From: Adiantum capillus-veneris
Taxonomy: Eukaryota > Streptophyta > Polypodiopsida > Polypodiales > Pteridaceae
Direction: 5' to 3'
Assembly: GCA_014529385.2 (NCBI GenBank)
Contig: CM043949.1
Coordinates: 144,905,850 to 144,969,849 of the forward strand
Length of the DNA: 64,000 bases
The notes beneath the pieces are model-generated. The model ran no database searches, was not told the DNA's origin, and saw nothing but the letters and a program-made list of their open reading frames with translations. Every line of letters begins with the position of its first letter. Position 1 is the first letter of the stretch. Positions 10,562 through 21,301 of this stretch are shown piece after piece. A program made the position numbers and the translations under genes.

Positions 10562-12358
10562 TGCAACTTATCACAAGTTCAACCACTAACCTGGCAATGG
10601 ATCAGTTTCTGCACAACTTCTTGCTTTGCTGCCAAATAGACCTGTACACAAGAGTTTTAATTTCGGCAATTGAATCACTGCTCTTATCTGCTAGAGGTTA
10701 TCTTAGTAATGATTGGTATAACTGTAGACTTAATCTCAACCACTACTGTATTTTATACACTATTGATGTTCCGGATTAGGTTGCTAACCTGAAACAATAC
10801 TTTTCTCTGATGTTGGCCAATTTAAGCGAAAAAGCTTGAATTCAGTCTTTGCTTTGTCAAATGGGCAACCAAGGTCCAAATTTACTTCTGAAAGGAGTTC
10901 TGGAACCCGTAAGCCAAATAGAACCTCACTGTCTAGGCCAGGTCAAATTTTTCCTGCAGAATGCCCCAATAGACATCCTACGCGTAGGATGTCTCCTACT
11001 GCATTTTTCCTGGATTTCTGCACTGTATTTTCCCCTCATTGTGCTGAGCTTACAGCTGTTTTTACTTTTTGATTTGGACTTCTAGAAGCTGGTCAATGAG
11101 TCAGAAATCTGTTCCGAGGGCCTGGTGATGGTGTTGATCAGTCTAATCAACTCCAAATTGGACCAAAATTGACTAGCATGCTTGCCTTAGGCTATATAAC
11201 ACCTTACAATGCTCCAAGTCCAATTATGGCTTCATTTTCTTGCATTAGACATCCTACGCGTAGGATGTATTTTTTATCAGAATGGCTTTAAACTCAAGAC
11301 TTAAGCTCTCCTTGAGCTGATGATCACCTTGGTATACTCAAATTTCAGTTTAGAGTCCCAAATCACTCAGAAGACATACTACGTGTAGGATGTCTATTTG
11401 GTCTGTTTGACCCCAGATTTGTTCCACAGCTTCCCCCTGATGTCAGTATCCCAGTGGTATGCTTAGATCTTGATTTGGATGTCAAAAGTCCTAAACTTCA
11501 GCTGTTTTTGCTTCTTCAGTCAAAAGTGCTAAAGTCCACTTTGAACCCAATTTTCTTACCCGACTGAGGTGAAACCCCTTTTAGTCACTCAATATATCAT
11601 GAAAAACACACTCATGCGTCCATCTTATGGTTTTGGTTTCAAGTTGATGTTTTGGCACTAATTGGGTAGGATGTCTAGCAATTTCAGTCTATCTGGCCTT
11701 ATCCTGTCAAGAGATGGCCAAGTTTCCACTTTCCAGTTGAAATTAGGGTAAACCCTACCTTCAGAACACACTGGTCAATTCAAAATCCCAAAATCCCTCC
11801 CAGATTGGCCTGTAGACATCCTACGCGTAGGATGTCTCCTGGCTTAAAATTAAATTTTTTTTTCCTGACAGAAATGCTCCTGATCTCTGTAGGCCTATCA
11901 GAAACACTCACAGTAACTTTTGGATTTCAATTAGGCTTTCAACCACACTTTTGCGTCTTTTACAAACTTGTAATGATTCTACCAAGCAAGTATACATGCA
12001 TGAAATGTTCTAGATCTGAATCATGATGTTCTACTTACTCTACTCCTACCTACCATGAGGAAAAGGTGATAATGGTGTTTTTGGTTGCTTTTTTGGCCTC
12101 TCCGGACTCTCAAGCTCTACTCTCACGGCTTCTACCACTCCCACTTCTACTCTAGACTCGACTACTACCTAAAACTACCTAAGTCTACCTCCTCTACCTA
12201 AGTCGAAGGATCTAGGCTAGACACACGCTTCCCAGAATCCCTCTAAGACCTAGAGAGTCCTACACCCTCTGATCCTATCTAAATGTAAAGCAAGACTCTT
12301 GGCAAGCCAAAAATCCCAATCCTCAAGGATTAGTCTCGGTCACCTACCGAAGGTTTTC
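10562..12358 (-). other. Untranslated leader of element B'
   Basis: About 1.8 kb between primer-binding site and gag ATG with no credible coding content. It contains four 22 bp palindromes and one half copy (listed separately). The portion next to the primer-binding site (about 12090-12260) is rich in CTAC/CTC repeats. The corresponding leader of element B has the same organisation but diverged sequence. Confidence 0.75.
10972..11836. promoter_or_regulatory. Palindrome array in the B' leader
   Basis: Copies of GACATCCTACGCGTAGGATGTC: 10972-10993 (perfect), 11248-11269 (last base changed), 11373-11394 (two changes, ACGTGT centre), 11666-11675 (right half only, its lost partner would start at 11654), and 11815-11836 (perfect). 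Start-to-start spacings are 276, 125, about 281 and 161 bp. A lone right half also occurs in the LTR (12731-12740). Compared with element B, arm position 7 is C instead of A and the paired position 16 is G instead of T, so the dyad is preserved. Function unknown. Confidence 0.9.
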
Positions 12359-12377
12359 GTCCCCGATAGCGGCACCA
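12359..12377 (-). other. Primer-binding site of element B'
   Basis: On the minus strand TGGTGCCGCTATCGGGGAC lies one base inside the LTR. It matches the general TGGCGCCGTTGCCGGGGA-type primer site of plant gypsy elements and the corresponding site of element B, with a few changes. Confidence 0.75.
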
Positions 12378-12378
12378 A

Positions 12379-13307
12379 TGTTGGACGGGTACGCCGCGAC
12401 AGACGTCAGCACAGCGAGAACTCACCTAACAAGTAATGTCAGCTAAGGACAAAGCTCGACCCGCAGGTGCGTGGAAGCAAGCATAAGGTGTCAACCTACA
12501 CTCGACCGACTCCTAGCTAATTCCTACAGAGGCTCCTACCACTTGTCTAAGTCACAGTCTTCAAGAGAACAAAAGAGGATGCTTCCTACAACGCTTGCTA
12601 GAGCCGAATACCTATCAAACACTTCCGAAACACCATAGAACTTGAAGGAGACCCTACTAATACCTATAGGCCACTCTCCTTAAGGTTTGTGCACCAAAAT
12701 CACGACCCAAAACACCCGATGCAGAAATATGTAGGATGTCTGGCCGAAATCTGCAGGTCTTCATTTCCGAAATATGAAGTGCCTAATGTGTAGTTTTACT
12801 CATTGTGAACGCGTGGATATGTTGCAATGCAAAATCCGACAACCAATGCTCACCCAAACAACCGATGAAGCTCGTAGAAGGAGCTCCCAAAGCCGGGCCG
12901 TACGCGCACAATGTTGGTATCGGCTCGTAGCTCTAGTCGAGGGCAACACGCTGCACTTCTCTGCACTCGATTCCGACCACCGTAGCACACGTAGCCTCAA
13001 GACAGAGCTCACACTCTCACGTACACAGTACGCTCACTCAAAAACTTAAACTTGTTTAAAATGACAAAAGGTTTTACATTAAGGTCAAAAAGTGATATAT
13101 ATACCTTACAACTTCTCAAACCCTAAAGTTTCAAAATCATCCATCTACTCCATCTAACTATCAAAACTGGGATACAATCTGGAAACTTTTGTGAGTCCCA
13201 ATATTTACAAGGTGAAAAATCGGGTTTTCCTCAATGAATGACTAATTACAAAAAAATAATAATCTACCGAGTAATTAGATGCCGTGGGGTGTGTCCAGCT
13301 TCTAACA
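12379..13307 (-). repeat. 5' LTR of element B'
   Basis: 929 bp with plus-strand ends TGTTGGACGG and TTCTAACA, matching the form of the LTRs of B (TGTTAAGGCG ... GGCTCAACA). Shared blocks include GGCCGAAAT and AGCGAGAACTCA. The right boundary is confirmed because 13308 onward matches the interior of LTR A at 21790. Confidence 0.8.
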
Positions 13308-15438
13308 TGGCACAACAAACTTCAAGGACAATATACCTTCAACCACCTGATGAGCCAACTTATCAAGTCAATTTGGAGAGAAGAGTCGTAGTTGCAGCAT
13401 ACAATTGCACCCAAAACTATGAATCTTATTTATGGACAAGAGTAGGCTACAAGTGTGATTGCAGAGTATAGTATCACTCCACTCCTCTAGATGGCATAAC
13501 TAACTTCAAGCTTCTCTATGCACCTATGTGTAGTGATGGAATAGAGCACTCACAATGCACACACTCTACACAACTAGGCTTGAAGAGTGGTGTGTTATGT
13601 GTTGAGAATGGTGTGGTGTAGTGTGATCATGTGATGATTTACAAGGGAGAGAAGGGATCTATTTATAGGTTTTAGAAGCCCCAATTTGGATTAGACCTAA
13701 TCAACTTTATTTGAAGGAATAAAAGATTATGCATATTTTTACTTTTTTTAATGAGGATGGGTATCTCTTGTCCTTTGAGTCACATGGATGTGGGCTCAAG
13801 GGAAGAGAATTATTGAGGATGAAAGGAGACAAGGATTGAGTGAATAATTTGGGAGGGCCTACTCTAGTAGAGGGTGCATTTTACAATAAGGTTAGTGGTT
13901 AGTAGTTAGTAATTATCACTAAAAAATATTTACAAAATCATTCACCAAATGGTGAGATATATGATGAGAAAGTTAGAGAAGGGATAAGCTTGTAAAGCAA
14001 GGTTGAAGCTTGGAGAAGTTGACATTCACTTCTTTACAGCACCTGTAGAAGAAGCGGTCAGCATGGCGAAGTAGCGCGTGTCGATGAAGCTATGTTATCT
14101 TCAAACCTTGGAAAATTCATGATAAAAGCCTTCATTTGCAGAGGTTATCCTTGGATTTTTGCTGATTTTTTGAAGTTATTTACAAAGCTGAAGAGAGTAT
14201 GGTAATATGGACATATATGTATAGAGAAAGGGGGACACATAGGGTGTAGAAATGGAGGATGAAGGCTATGGAAGTGTGAGAGATGTGGCAATGGTAAAGA
14301 GGGTAAATTAAGACATGGGAGTTGAAGGTTTGGGAGTGGGAAGGAGAGGGAGGAGTGTGTGTGAAAGAGGAAAATGATAAAGTGAAAGAGGGAGTGTGGC
14401 TACATAGCATGGGCAAACTGGGGTCCACCAATAAAATCATAGCTCACAGATCCTAGCTCAAAAAAATATGAAAAAATTTGAGGTGAAAGTTCAGCTCACG
14501 AGCTACAACGTTTGTGTGTATCACCTTTTCAAATTTGGGGAGCATGTGATCTTTAAAAATTCAGCCAAACCGAGTGTTTTTTCCACTGCACAAGGTCCTT
14601 GTGAGGTCCTTCTTTGGATGATTCTTTTGAATACCTCCAAGAGTGAACTCCCCATGGTGCATGCATGCATTCCACATACCCTTGATCTGATTTGGTAGGT
14701 CTATAATTGAAGATATTGTTGAGATCATGATATAAGTGAATAGTACAACTAATAAAATCAAATATTGAGGGGTCTAAAAAAATATGTACATGTCAAATAT
14801 AAATAATATAGGTGGAAAAAATATAAAGGGATCAAAATAAATCTCTCTCATTATAAGTCTATCATAAAAAGATGAATATTTTTGGTGTTCTAATTTATGA
14901 GAGTAAAAGAGAATAGATGTAGGAAGGAAAAATCACAATAGTGAAAAAATATACACATAAATAAAACTAGTTTTTTTGGATTTTTGTTGGGATGGAGTTA
15001 CACCAAAAATAAGAGAATCTTGCATGAAATTATTTTTATATGGAATAAAGAATATGCAAAATAGTAAGGAAAAATATGGTAATTGCGAGTCAATGTACAT
15101 AGCATAAATAACACACCATAGGTAGAAATATTTAAATAAATACCAAAATAATGATGAAAAATTCTTTTATTTAGGCCCTATATACAATGAAATATTTACA
15201 CACAAATGGCCCATAATATATATATATATATATTTATTTATTTATTTATTATTATTATTTTGGCTCAACTAGCCCAGTGACTAGCTAGCTGAGGGTTTTT
15301 AAGAAGATATGGAGAAAGTCCCTAACTCACACACGCCTATGTACAGTGAAATGGTAGGGATAATCAAAATGTTTGAGTGATTTGATAAGGTGAGGTAGCT
15401 TACTATGGCAATTATGGAAAGCCGAAAAACGCCTATCA
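13308..15438 (-). repeat. 3' LTR of element A, truncated
   Basis: Matches the 5' LTR from the block TGGCACAACAAACTTCAAGG (13308; 21790 in the other copy) to the end GCCTATCA. It carries about 590 bp (roughly 14443-15035) absent from the 5' LTR copy. That extra stretch is AT-rich and non-coding. A run of TA, TTTA and TTA repeats lies at about 15213-15260. The 14180-14440 frame recurs in the other LTR but is a Pro/Ser-rich chance frame with no recognisable domain. Confidence 0.9.
13659..13667 (-). promoter_or_regulatory. TATA box, 3' LTR of A
   Basis: TATAAATAG on the minus strand, conserved in the other LTR at 22132-22140. It is the probable LTR promoter; inferred from motif and conservation in both LTRs. 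Confidence 0.5.
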
Positions 15439-15441
15439 TTA

Positions 15442-15454
15442 GCCCTCCCCCTGG
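15442..15454 (-). other. Polypurine tract of element A
   Basis: CCAGGGGGAGGGC on the minus strand lies 3 bases from the LTR start TGATAGGCG. Element C has the same GGGGGAGGGC motif at the same place. Confidence 0.8.
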
Positions 15455-15466
15455 ATGATGGTATAT

Positions 15467-16967
15467 TCATGTACCATCATAGAGCATCTTTTCCAAAGAG
15501 AGTGCTTCAGAATCCTTGATGAGATCTTCATTGTTTGGCCCCTCAGAATTTTGGTTGGAGTTACACTCATGCTTCATGTAACAATACCTACATGAGATAG
15601 CTCCCTTTTGACAGATCTTTGGTAGAAGGCGACTCAAATAAGGCTTCAAGCGATACCCGTTTACCTTCCTGAAGTGCTCTTTTCCATTCAAGTCCATAAG
15701 TTGATAGTAACTTGAATTGAAAGCCTTCTTAACTATGTATGGCACTTGCCATCTAGTTTCAAATTTGGCATCAAAACGATTGTCGAGTCGATTGTCATAC
15801 CTTAGCACAAGATCTCCTTCATTGATGCCTTTGTCCTTTAGTTTCTTGTCAAGCTTCTCCTTCGACTGCGTAGCTTTCCTCTTGTAGCACTCGTATGCTG
15901 CTTCTCTTTTCCACTCAAGCTCAGCTAAGGTAAAAAGTCGATCCATCCATGCTTCTTGATCATCTTGTGCTGCTTTGCCATGAAGTCGTATTGTTGGGAT
16001 GTTGAGCTCAATTGGTTGTAAAGCCTCTTGACCATAGACCAAGTGAAATGGTGTGAACTCCGTGGCTTCCCTATATGTGGTTCGATACGCCCACAAGGCA
16101 CCATCCAAGAAGTCATCCCACAACTTTGTCTTGTTTTTCACCATCTTTCTAATGATTCCTGCAATGACACCATTAGCTTTTTCTACTAGACCATTGGATT
16201 GGGGATAGTAGGGTGTACTATGACGATGTAGAATGTGAAGTTCTTCACAGACTTCTGTAAGCAAGCCCTTTCTAAACCCTGAACCATTATCAGAAACAAT
16301 CTCCAAAGGTCTGCCAAATCTACAACAATGTGAGTGTAGACAAATTTGCTCACTGTCCTCTCATTTACCTTTTCCACACTTTGTGCTTCTACCCATCTCG
16401 TCATGTAATCTATGGCCACCAAGATATACGATTTCCCATTTTTAGTCCTAGGCAATGGACTAACTGACGTGGACCATGTAACAGACGCTTGTTTCCATTA
16501 ATCTGACAGTTGTGACAGCTTTTATACCAATGTTGAACATCAATGTGCAAGCTTGGCCAAACATTTCCGGCAAGAAAAATCTTTTTTGTAGTGAGTTCCT
16601 GTGCAAAATGACCACCACACGCTTCCTCATGCAAGCCTTTTAGAATGGCTAGGATTTCCTCAATAGTTGGTACTCTTTTGCACACTTGATCCTTCCCTCT
16701 TTGATAGAGGGATCCTTCTAGAAAGAGATACGCGCTTGCCTTTTTCATAAGTCTCCTCTTATGAGCCTTCGTGAAGTCTTGTGGAAACTCACCCTCCAAA
16801 ATGTAGCTAATAATGGGAGTCAATGACTCCAATCCCTGGTATCTCAGTTGCTTGACAGTTGCTGCCACCATGATGACCTGCAATTCTTTCTCAACACATG
16901 TAACTGCTTGTTGTGCAAGTAAATCGGCATCTTCATTCTGTTTCCTAGGAATATGATATAGTTGCAC
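15467..16967 (-). pseudogene. Integrase of element A
   Basis: Split over three frames: 16967-16410 (H2C2 zinc-binding domain with HEEACGGHF and CHNCQ), 16455-16186 (start of the catalytic core, SYILVAIDYMTRWVEA), and 16306-15467 (SDNGSGF with the second Asp, YPQSNGLVEKANG with the Glu, then the C-terminal domain with GDLVLRYDNR and YQLMDLNGK). The stretch that should hold the first catalytic Asp (usually before a GPLP motif) is missing at about 16460-16500, where the frame also changes. A second frameshift lies near 16300-16330. The C-terminus extends about 60 residues past the integrase fold to 15467. Not functional. Confidence 0.88.
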
Positions 16968-16970
16968 TTC

Positions 16971-17300
16971 TTAAAATTGATTAAACAATCTACGAATGGC
17001 ATGAACTTTTGTCCTTAGGCTTTCATTCTTGCATGCCCAAATGCCTAAAATTTTCTTCACGATGAGAAGTGCATCCCCTTTTACCATGAGACGTTGTATA
17101 TCTTGGCCAATGCATATCTTTAAACCATGAAGTACTATGTCATATTCTGCTTCATGGTTGCTAGTTGAGCCTGGTAGATTGACCTTCTCTTTCATGACCA
17201 CCTCTCCACTTGGGTTGAGCAATACTAGCCCTCCCCCTGCTTTTCCTGTGACTCGTCAAAAATGTCCATCAAAGAACAAGGTAAAAGAATTAGGAATACT
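16971..17300 (-). pseudogene. Second, archaeal-type RNase H of element A
   Basis: Reading from about 17290 the frame gives FFDGHF, a TGA (17258-17256), then GKAGGGLVLLNPSGEV, NHEAEYDIVLHGL, and VKGDALLIV. These correspond to the four acidic positions of an archaeal-type RNase H (Asp in FFDG, Glu in EAEY, Asp in KGDA). The domain follows the classical gypsy RNase H in the same frame and precedes the H2C2 domain. This extra domain defines the Tat lineage of plant gypsy elements. TAA at 16973-16971 ends the open piece; translation in the same frame continues into integrase. Confidence 0.85.
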
Positions 17301-18866
17301 TTTAGGTGGTGGCAATGGTAGGGTATTTATTTCAGGCACCTTAATCTCCTTCTCATGTACCCTAGAAGTAAGGATCCCTGCCAATTGTGCACGCACACTA
17401 TCTTCTACCTTGAAAGAGTATTGGAACTCTTGCAATTCCATAATCCACTTTGAGATCCTAGTGCTAAGATTCATTTGAGATGACACCCAAGGAAACAAAT
17501 TTTCTGCAATGAGAATTACAAAAGGTTTTGGTAGCAAGTAGGATCTAAACTTTCTCACCGCAACCATGAGAGAAAGCATCATGAGTTCTGCCTCCGTGTA
17601 GCCTCTCTCCAAAGCATTCATGACCCTACTAGCAAAGTAGATGGGTCGCATCCTGGTACTGTGGGGATCTTGTTGTAATAAAACTGCACCAATTGTTTCC
17701 TTCCCAACACTAGAGCTAACAAAGAATGTGTACTCCCAACAAGGAGGCATGAGTATTGGTAGCTCTGACAAAATGACTTTAATGTTACAAAAGTGCTCTT
17801 CAAGCTCATAAGACCATGCAAATTCTACTTGTTGTGTCAACTTTTTCAAAGGATGAAGCAACTCCAAAGCTAAGTGAATAAAGCGTGACATATACTTCAC
17901 CTTTTGAATGAATGAGATGACCTCTTTGAGATTCTTGGGTGATGGGAGCTCAATAAGAGCCTTTGCCTTTGAAGGATCCACCTCAATGCCTTTATAGGAA
18001 ACCTTGTGACCAAGCAAGATCACTTCATCCTCACCTATGTGACACTTGTCGTGGTTGAGTTGACCTCCCATGTCGTAGAGCTTCCTTAAACCTTCTTCTA
18101 CCCTTTGTAGATGCAATGATTTTGAGCTATAAATGCAAAAATCATCAATAAAAACCCTAATGGACTTTCCAAAGAATGCTTGAAACACCATGTTCATGAA
18201 ACGTTGGAATGTTGCAGGAGCATTTGTCAGACCAAATGGCATAACTCTAAAAGCATAACAACCCCAAGGAGTGATGAAGGTTGTTTTTAACTGATCTTCC
18301 AATGCGATACCTATTTGAAAGTAACCTGAGTAGCCATCACACACAGTGTACTTCTCATGACCAGCTACCTCATTTAGTATCTCATCCTGAAATGGGAGGG
18401 GAAAGTGATCTCTTTTTGTTGCCTTAGTGAGTGGACGGTAATCCACACACACCCTCCACTTGCCATTTTTCTTAGGAGTGACAACAATGGGAAAGACCCA
18501 CTCAGAATTCTCCACTGGATAAATGAAACCTGCTGCTAGAAGCTTTCTTACCTCCTTGAGTAAAGCCTGCTCCTTGATGCCTCCTAGCCTTCATAGCTTT
18601 TGAGCCTTAGGTGTGGCCTCTGGCTACAACTCAATTTTGTGTTGAACAGCCTCTACTCCACGCACATCGGTGTAGTCTTTAGCAAAAATCCTAGGAAATT
18701 TCCTTAACACACCTTTGAGATCCTCTCTTTCATCCTTTGTAAGTGTTGTAGATAACATACCTTCTAGCATTCTTTCATCTTCCACTTTTTGGTTTTCTTG
18801 GGAACCTACCTCTTCCAAACCTGGGCAAGAGGTCTCTTGGTTGTTTGGATTAAACCTTACCACCAT
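17256..18866 (-). pseudogene. Reverse transcriptase and RNase H of element A
   Basis: Open pieces 18866-18624 and 18515-17256 share the frame of gag. RT motifs: WVFPIVVTPKKNGKWRVCVD, LPFQDEIL, the FIDDFCIYS catalytic box (canonical YVDD becomes FIDD), MPFGLTNAPATFQRFM, and LLGHKVS. The connection and RNase H follow, with IYFASRVMNALERGYTEAELMML. Stops TAG 18626-18624 and TGA near 18590 lie before the RT core. In RNase H the usual TDH block reads IAENLFPW, so this copy looks decayed there. Confidence 0.9.
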
Positions 18867-19052
18867 GACTTCGATGGAAGACTCCTCTTCACTAATGATG
18901 CCGCTACTTTCTCCTTCTGAATTGCTATCGGTCCAGCCTTCCTCCGTCTCACTTTGAGATGATTCTTCATGGAGCTCCTCTTGGCATTGGTCCTTCCTGT
19001 CAAAGAAAACCTTCTTATGATTGTCATTCCTGCAAATTATCTTTCCACTCTC

Positions 19053-19550
19053 CTAATCTTGCAAAGCTCGCATTTGCATTAGCCATGGTCTCCCTAGGAT
19101 AAATGGGTAACCATTTCCTTTGGTAGACATGACATAGAAATCCACTACCTTCTTAATGCCAGAGGCCTCCACAGAGACATTTTTACAAATGCCTACACAC
19201 CTAGCTTTGCTATTGTTTGCCATCTTGACTTTAATTTCAAGTGTCTCATGGATGTGCATGCCTAGTTTTTGCATGAGTCCCTCTGTCATGATGCAAATTT
19301 GTGCACCCCCATCCACTAGACCTTTCCTAACCAATCTTCCTTTGATGTAACAATCTAGCACAGGTGTAATATCCTCATTCATTTCAGCATGTGCAATTTT
19401 TACAACAGGCACACTCTCTTTTACCTTTCTCCTAGTGCTAACTGCCTTTGTTAAATCCCTCCTAACTTGTGGGCATAATGCAAGAAACTGAGGCCATGAG
19501 ATATCAGGACCCTTACCTCTCATGTCTTCCAATAGGTTGTATGGAGCCAT
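19053..19550 (-). pseudogene. Aspartic protease region of element A
   Basis: Same frame as gag. The active site reads LVDGGAQICIM, i.e. D-G-G-A, a variant also common in plant gypsy proteases, and the second signature is FILGRPWLMQ. A basic N-terminal linker precedes it. The frame is stopped by TAG 19055-19053; about 60 acidic residues (SETEEGWTDSNSEGES) link it to RT in the same frame. Substrate would be the element's own polyprotein. Confidence 0.85.
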
Positions 19551-19646
19551 ATCATGTCCAAGAGGGAAATCTTGGAGATTGATACGACGTCGAGTCCTCT
19601 TAGCTTCCTTGGTTTCCTTTGCCTTATTTTCTCGTCCATGGTCACT

Positions 19647-20687
19647 TTATGATGTGACACCTTCTTTCTCTTTACCTTTTCCTCGGCCACGCTTAATGCC
19701 ATTTTCTTCCATGTCGACCTCATTTGAGTTTGTCACCTCTACTACATGCACATTTTGGTCTGGCAAAGGTGGAACTCCTTCCACTCCTTGTGGAGGTGGT
19801 CTTGCTCCATTTGGCCTTTGTAGAAGCCGTGGTTGCTGACTAGTTCCTTCTCCTGCACTCATCACTGGGTAATTCAAGTTAGGTCTCCCTGGCTCCCCAC
19901 GGGGCCAAGGACAATTATACATCCCATGTCCAGACTCGCCGCAATTCCAACATTGCAAGACTCTCCTAGGGCATGAATCTCGCTCTTCTCACTATTTTGC
20001 TTGTCCCTTTGGACCTACAACTTGTGCAAGGTGAATTGACAAGCTCCTTAAAGATTCATTTAACTTCTCAATCACTTCCGCCGTTACCTCAAGAAGTTCC
20101 CTAGATGTTGATGCTTGTGACTTACCTTTGGGTCTAAGACCTTCTATTGGAACCTCCCCCCTTAAGCACTTGAGTTTCCTATATTTCTCAGCAGCCCTAG
20201 TTTCAACTGCTTCAAAGGTAGCAGGTGCACCGGCCTCAACTTTTATCTTAAGGTCATGAAAGAGTCCGGCTATGAACCTCTCCTTCTTTACGAACTCTGC
20301 ACCATCACCAGGGTTAGCAACATTTCTCACCCATACAGCCCAAAGACGTAGAAACTCTTGCTTGTACAAGTAGTAGTCATCTAAGTCTTTTTGCGTATGA
20401 GAAACAATGTCTTGCCAAAGCTTTTGAGTGTTTTGGGGATCAAATAAGTATCTCTTGAAATGATTCACAACTTCCGTGTAATTCCCTTTAACTTCCTCAG
20501 GCAAAGAGTCAAACCAAGTGCTAGCATCTTTCCTAAGGACCACCTCAAACATCTCTACACATTCTTGATCAGTTACTATCCTCTTGATACGACAAGACAT
20601 CTTGAAATTTGCTAAAAGTAATTCTGCATCCTCTCTAGGCTCTCCAAAGAAAAGAGGATATCCGGACATTTGGCGTTGGGCCTCCAT
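19647..20687 (-). pseudogene. Gag (capsid and nucleocapsid) of element A
   Basis: ATG 20687 opens a 231-residue capsid with a retrotrans_gag pattern (FFGEPREDAELLLANF, DASTWFDSLP, ERFIAGLFHDLK). TAG and TGA occur back to back at 19994-19989. The same frame then gives a canonical zinc knuckle, CWNCGESGHGMYNC (CX2CX4HX4C), followed by a Pro-rich linker to TAA 19649-19647. In-frame continuity through gag, protease, RT and the second RNase H shows the ancestor had one Gag-Pol frame. Confidence 0.88.
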
Positions 20688-20773
20688 TGAATCGGTTTCA
20701 AAGTGACAACACGCTTTTGTTTTTCTTTCTTAAAAAAATTTACACAATAATGTTTTCTAAATTGCAATCTATT

Positions 20774-20992
20774 CTACAACAAAATAAAAATATTCACATC
20801 AAATGACCTTTGATAATCAATAAGAGGCAGGATAACAGGGTTTGGTGATGCGAGAATTTCTCCTACTCTTTGGGCACCAAACATGAACACCATACGTTGT
20901 TGAAAATGGATTCTTTTACTAATTGCAATGTTTATTCTAATGTGTGGAGTGAAATGAAAGGGGAAAACCTCTATTCTTGGGCCATTATCCAT
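20774..20992 (-). CDS. Small leader ORF 2 of element A (72 aa)
   Basis: Unknown family. ATG 20992 to TAG at 20774. It is the second of two tandem paralogous ORFs between primer-binding site and gag, starting 21 nt after the stop of the first and ending 86 nt before the gag ATG. Aligned without gaps over its last 61 residues to ORF 1, 27 positions are identical by hand count. The strongest block is EI-AS-NP-ILPLI-Y. Hydrophobic and basic, with no signal peptide or metal motif. It could be an accessory protein of a Tat-type element or a relic of a larger domain. Its frame differs from that of gag. Confidence 0.55.
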   Translation of the reverse strand: MDNGPRIEVFPFHFTPHIRINIAISKRIHFQQRMVFMFGAQRVGEILASPNPVILPLIDYQRSFDVNIFILL

Positions 20993-21013
20993 TGTCTATG
21001 CATGACCTAATGC

Positions 21014-21226
21014 TTAAAACAAAACAAAAATATAGACGTCCAAACTAAGGTCGTACCTAATGAGAGGCAAAATAAAAGGATTTACTGATGCGTTTATCTC
21101 TGCCAACCTAAGAGGACCTAAAATTCTACGAATTACACGTTGAAAGTGCAACTTAGTACTAAGAATTATGTGTATCTTTTGCCCTGTAATGGGAATGAAG
21201 GGATCATACAAATTCTCGTGACTCAT
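21014..21226 (-). CDS. Small leader ORF 1 of element A (70 aa)
   Basis: Unknown family. ATG 21226 to TAA 21016-21014, the first frame after the primer-binding site (55 nt downstream of it). It is paralogous to ORF 2 and in the same frame as it. In the shared NP-ILPLI-Y block, codons for Asn, Ile, Leu, Leu and Tyr differ only at synonymous positions, which indicates past selection on the protein. It ends in a hydrophobic DVYIFVLF. No known domain recognised. Confidence 0.55.
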   Translation of the reverse strand: MSHENLYDPFIPITGQKIHIILSTKLHFQRVIRRILGPLRLAEINASVNPFILPLIRYDLSLDVYIFVLF

Positions 21227-21280
21227 GCAAGCTACTTGATTATGCTAAAGGTTGAGCCTACACAAAACATACACAAGGCG

Positions 21281-21298
21281 TCCTCAGTGGGGGCACCA
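21281..21298 (-). other. Primer-binding site of element A
   Basis: TGGTGCCCCCACTGAGGA on the minus strand, 3 bases inside the 5' LTR. It has the TGG start needed to pair with a tRNA CCA end. I do not identify the tRNA. Confidence 0.65.
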
Positions 21299-21301
21299 AT
21301 T

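Larger units (their letters stand above)
7488..13307 (-). mobile_element. Ty3/gypsy element B', 5' half
   Basis: Minus-strand element made of a 5' LTR (12379-13307), primer-binding site, a 1.8 kb leader carrying 22 bp palindromes, and a Gag region (10561-7488). It is a diverged relative of element B: the same Gag modules appear in the same order. Everything after the Arg-rich segment downstream of the zinc knuckles (protease, pol, 3' LTR) is missing because the sequence joins CACTA material near 7487. At its other end it lies inside the 3' LTR of element A. Confidence 0.85.

Noticed and set aside
10972-11836. CRISPR-like or transposon-end interpretation of the spaced palindromes
   Set aside because: Copies are 125-288 bp apart in an LTR-element leader, with homologous rather than unrelated spacers and no target duplications.
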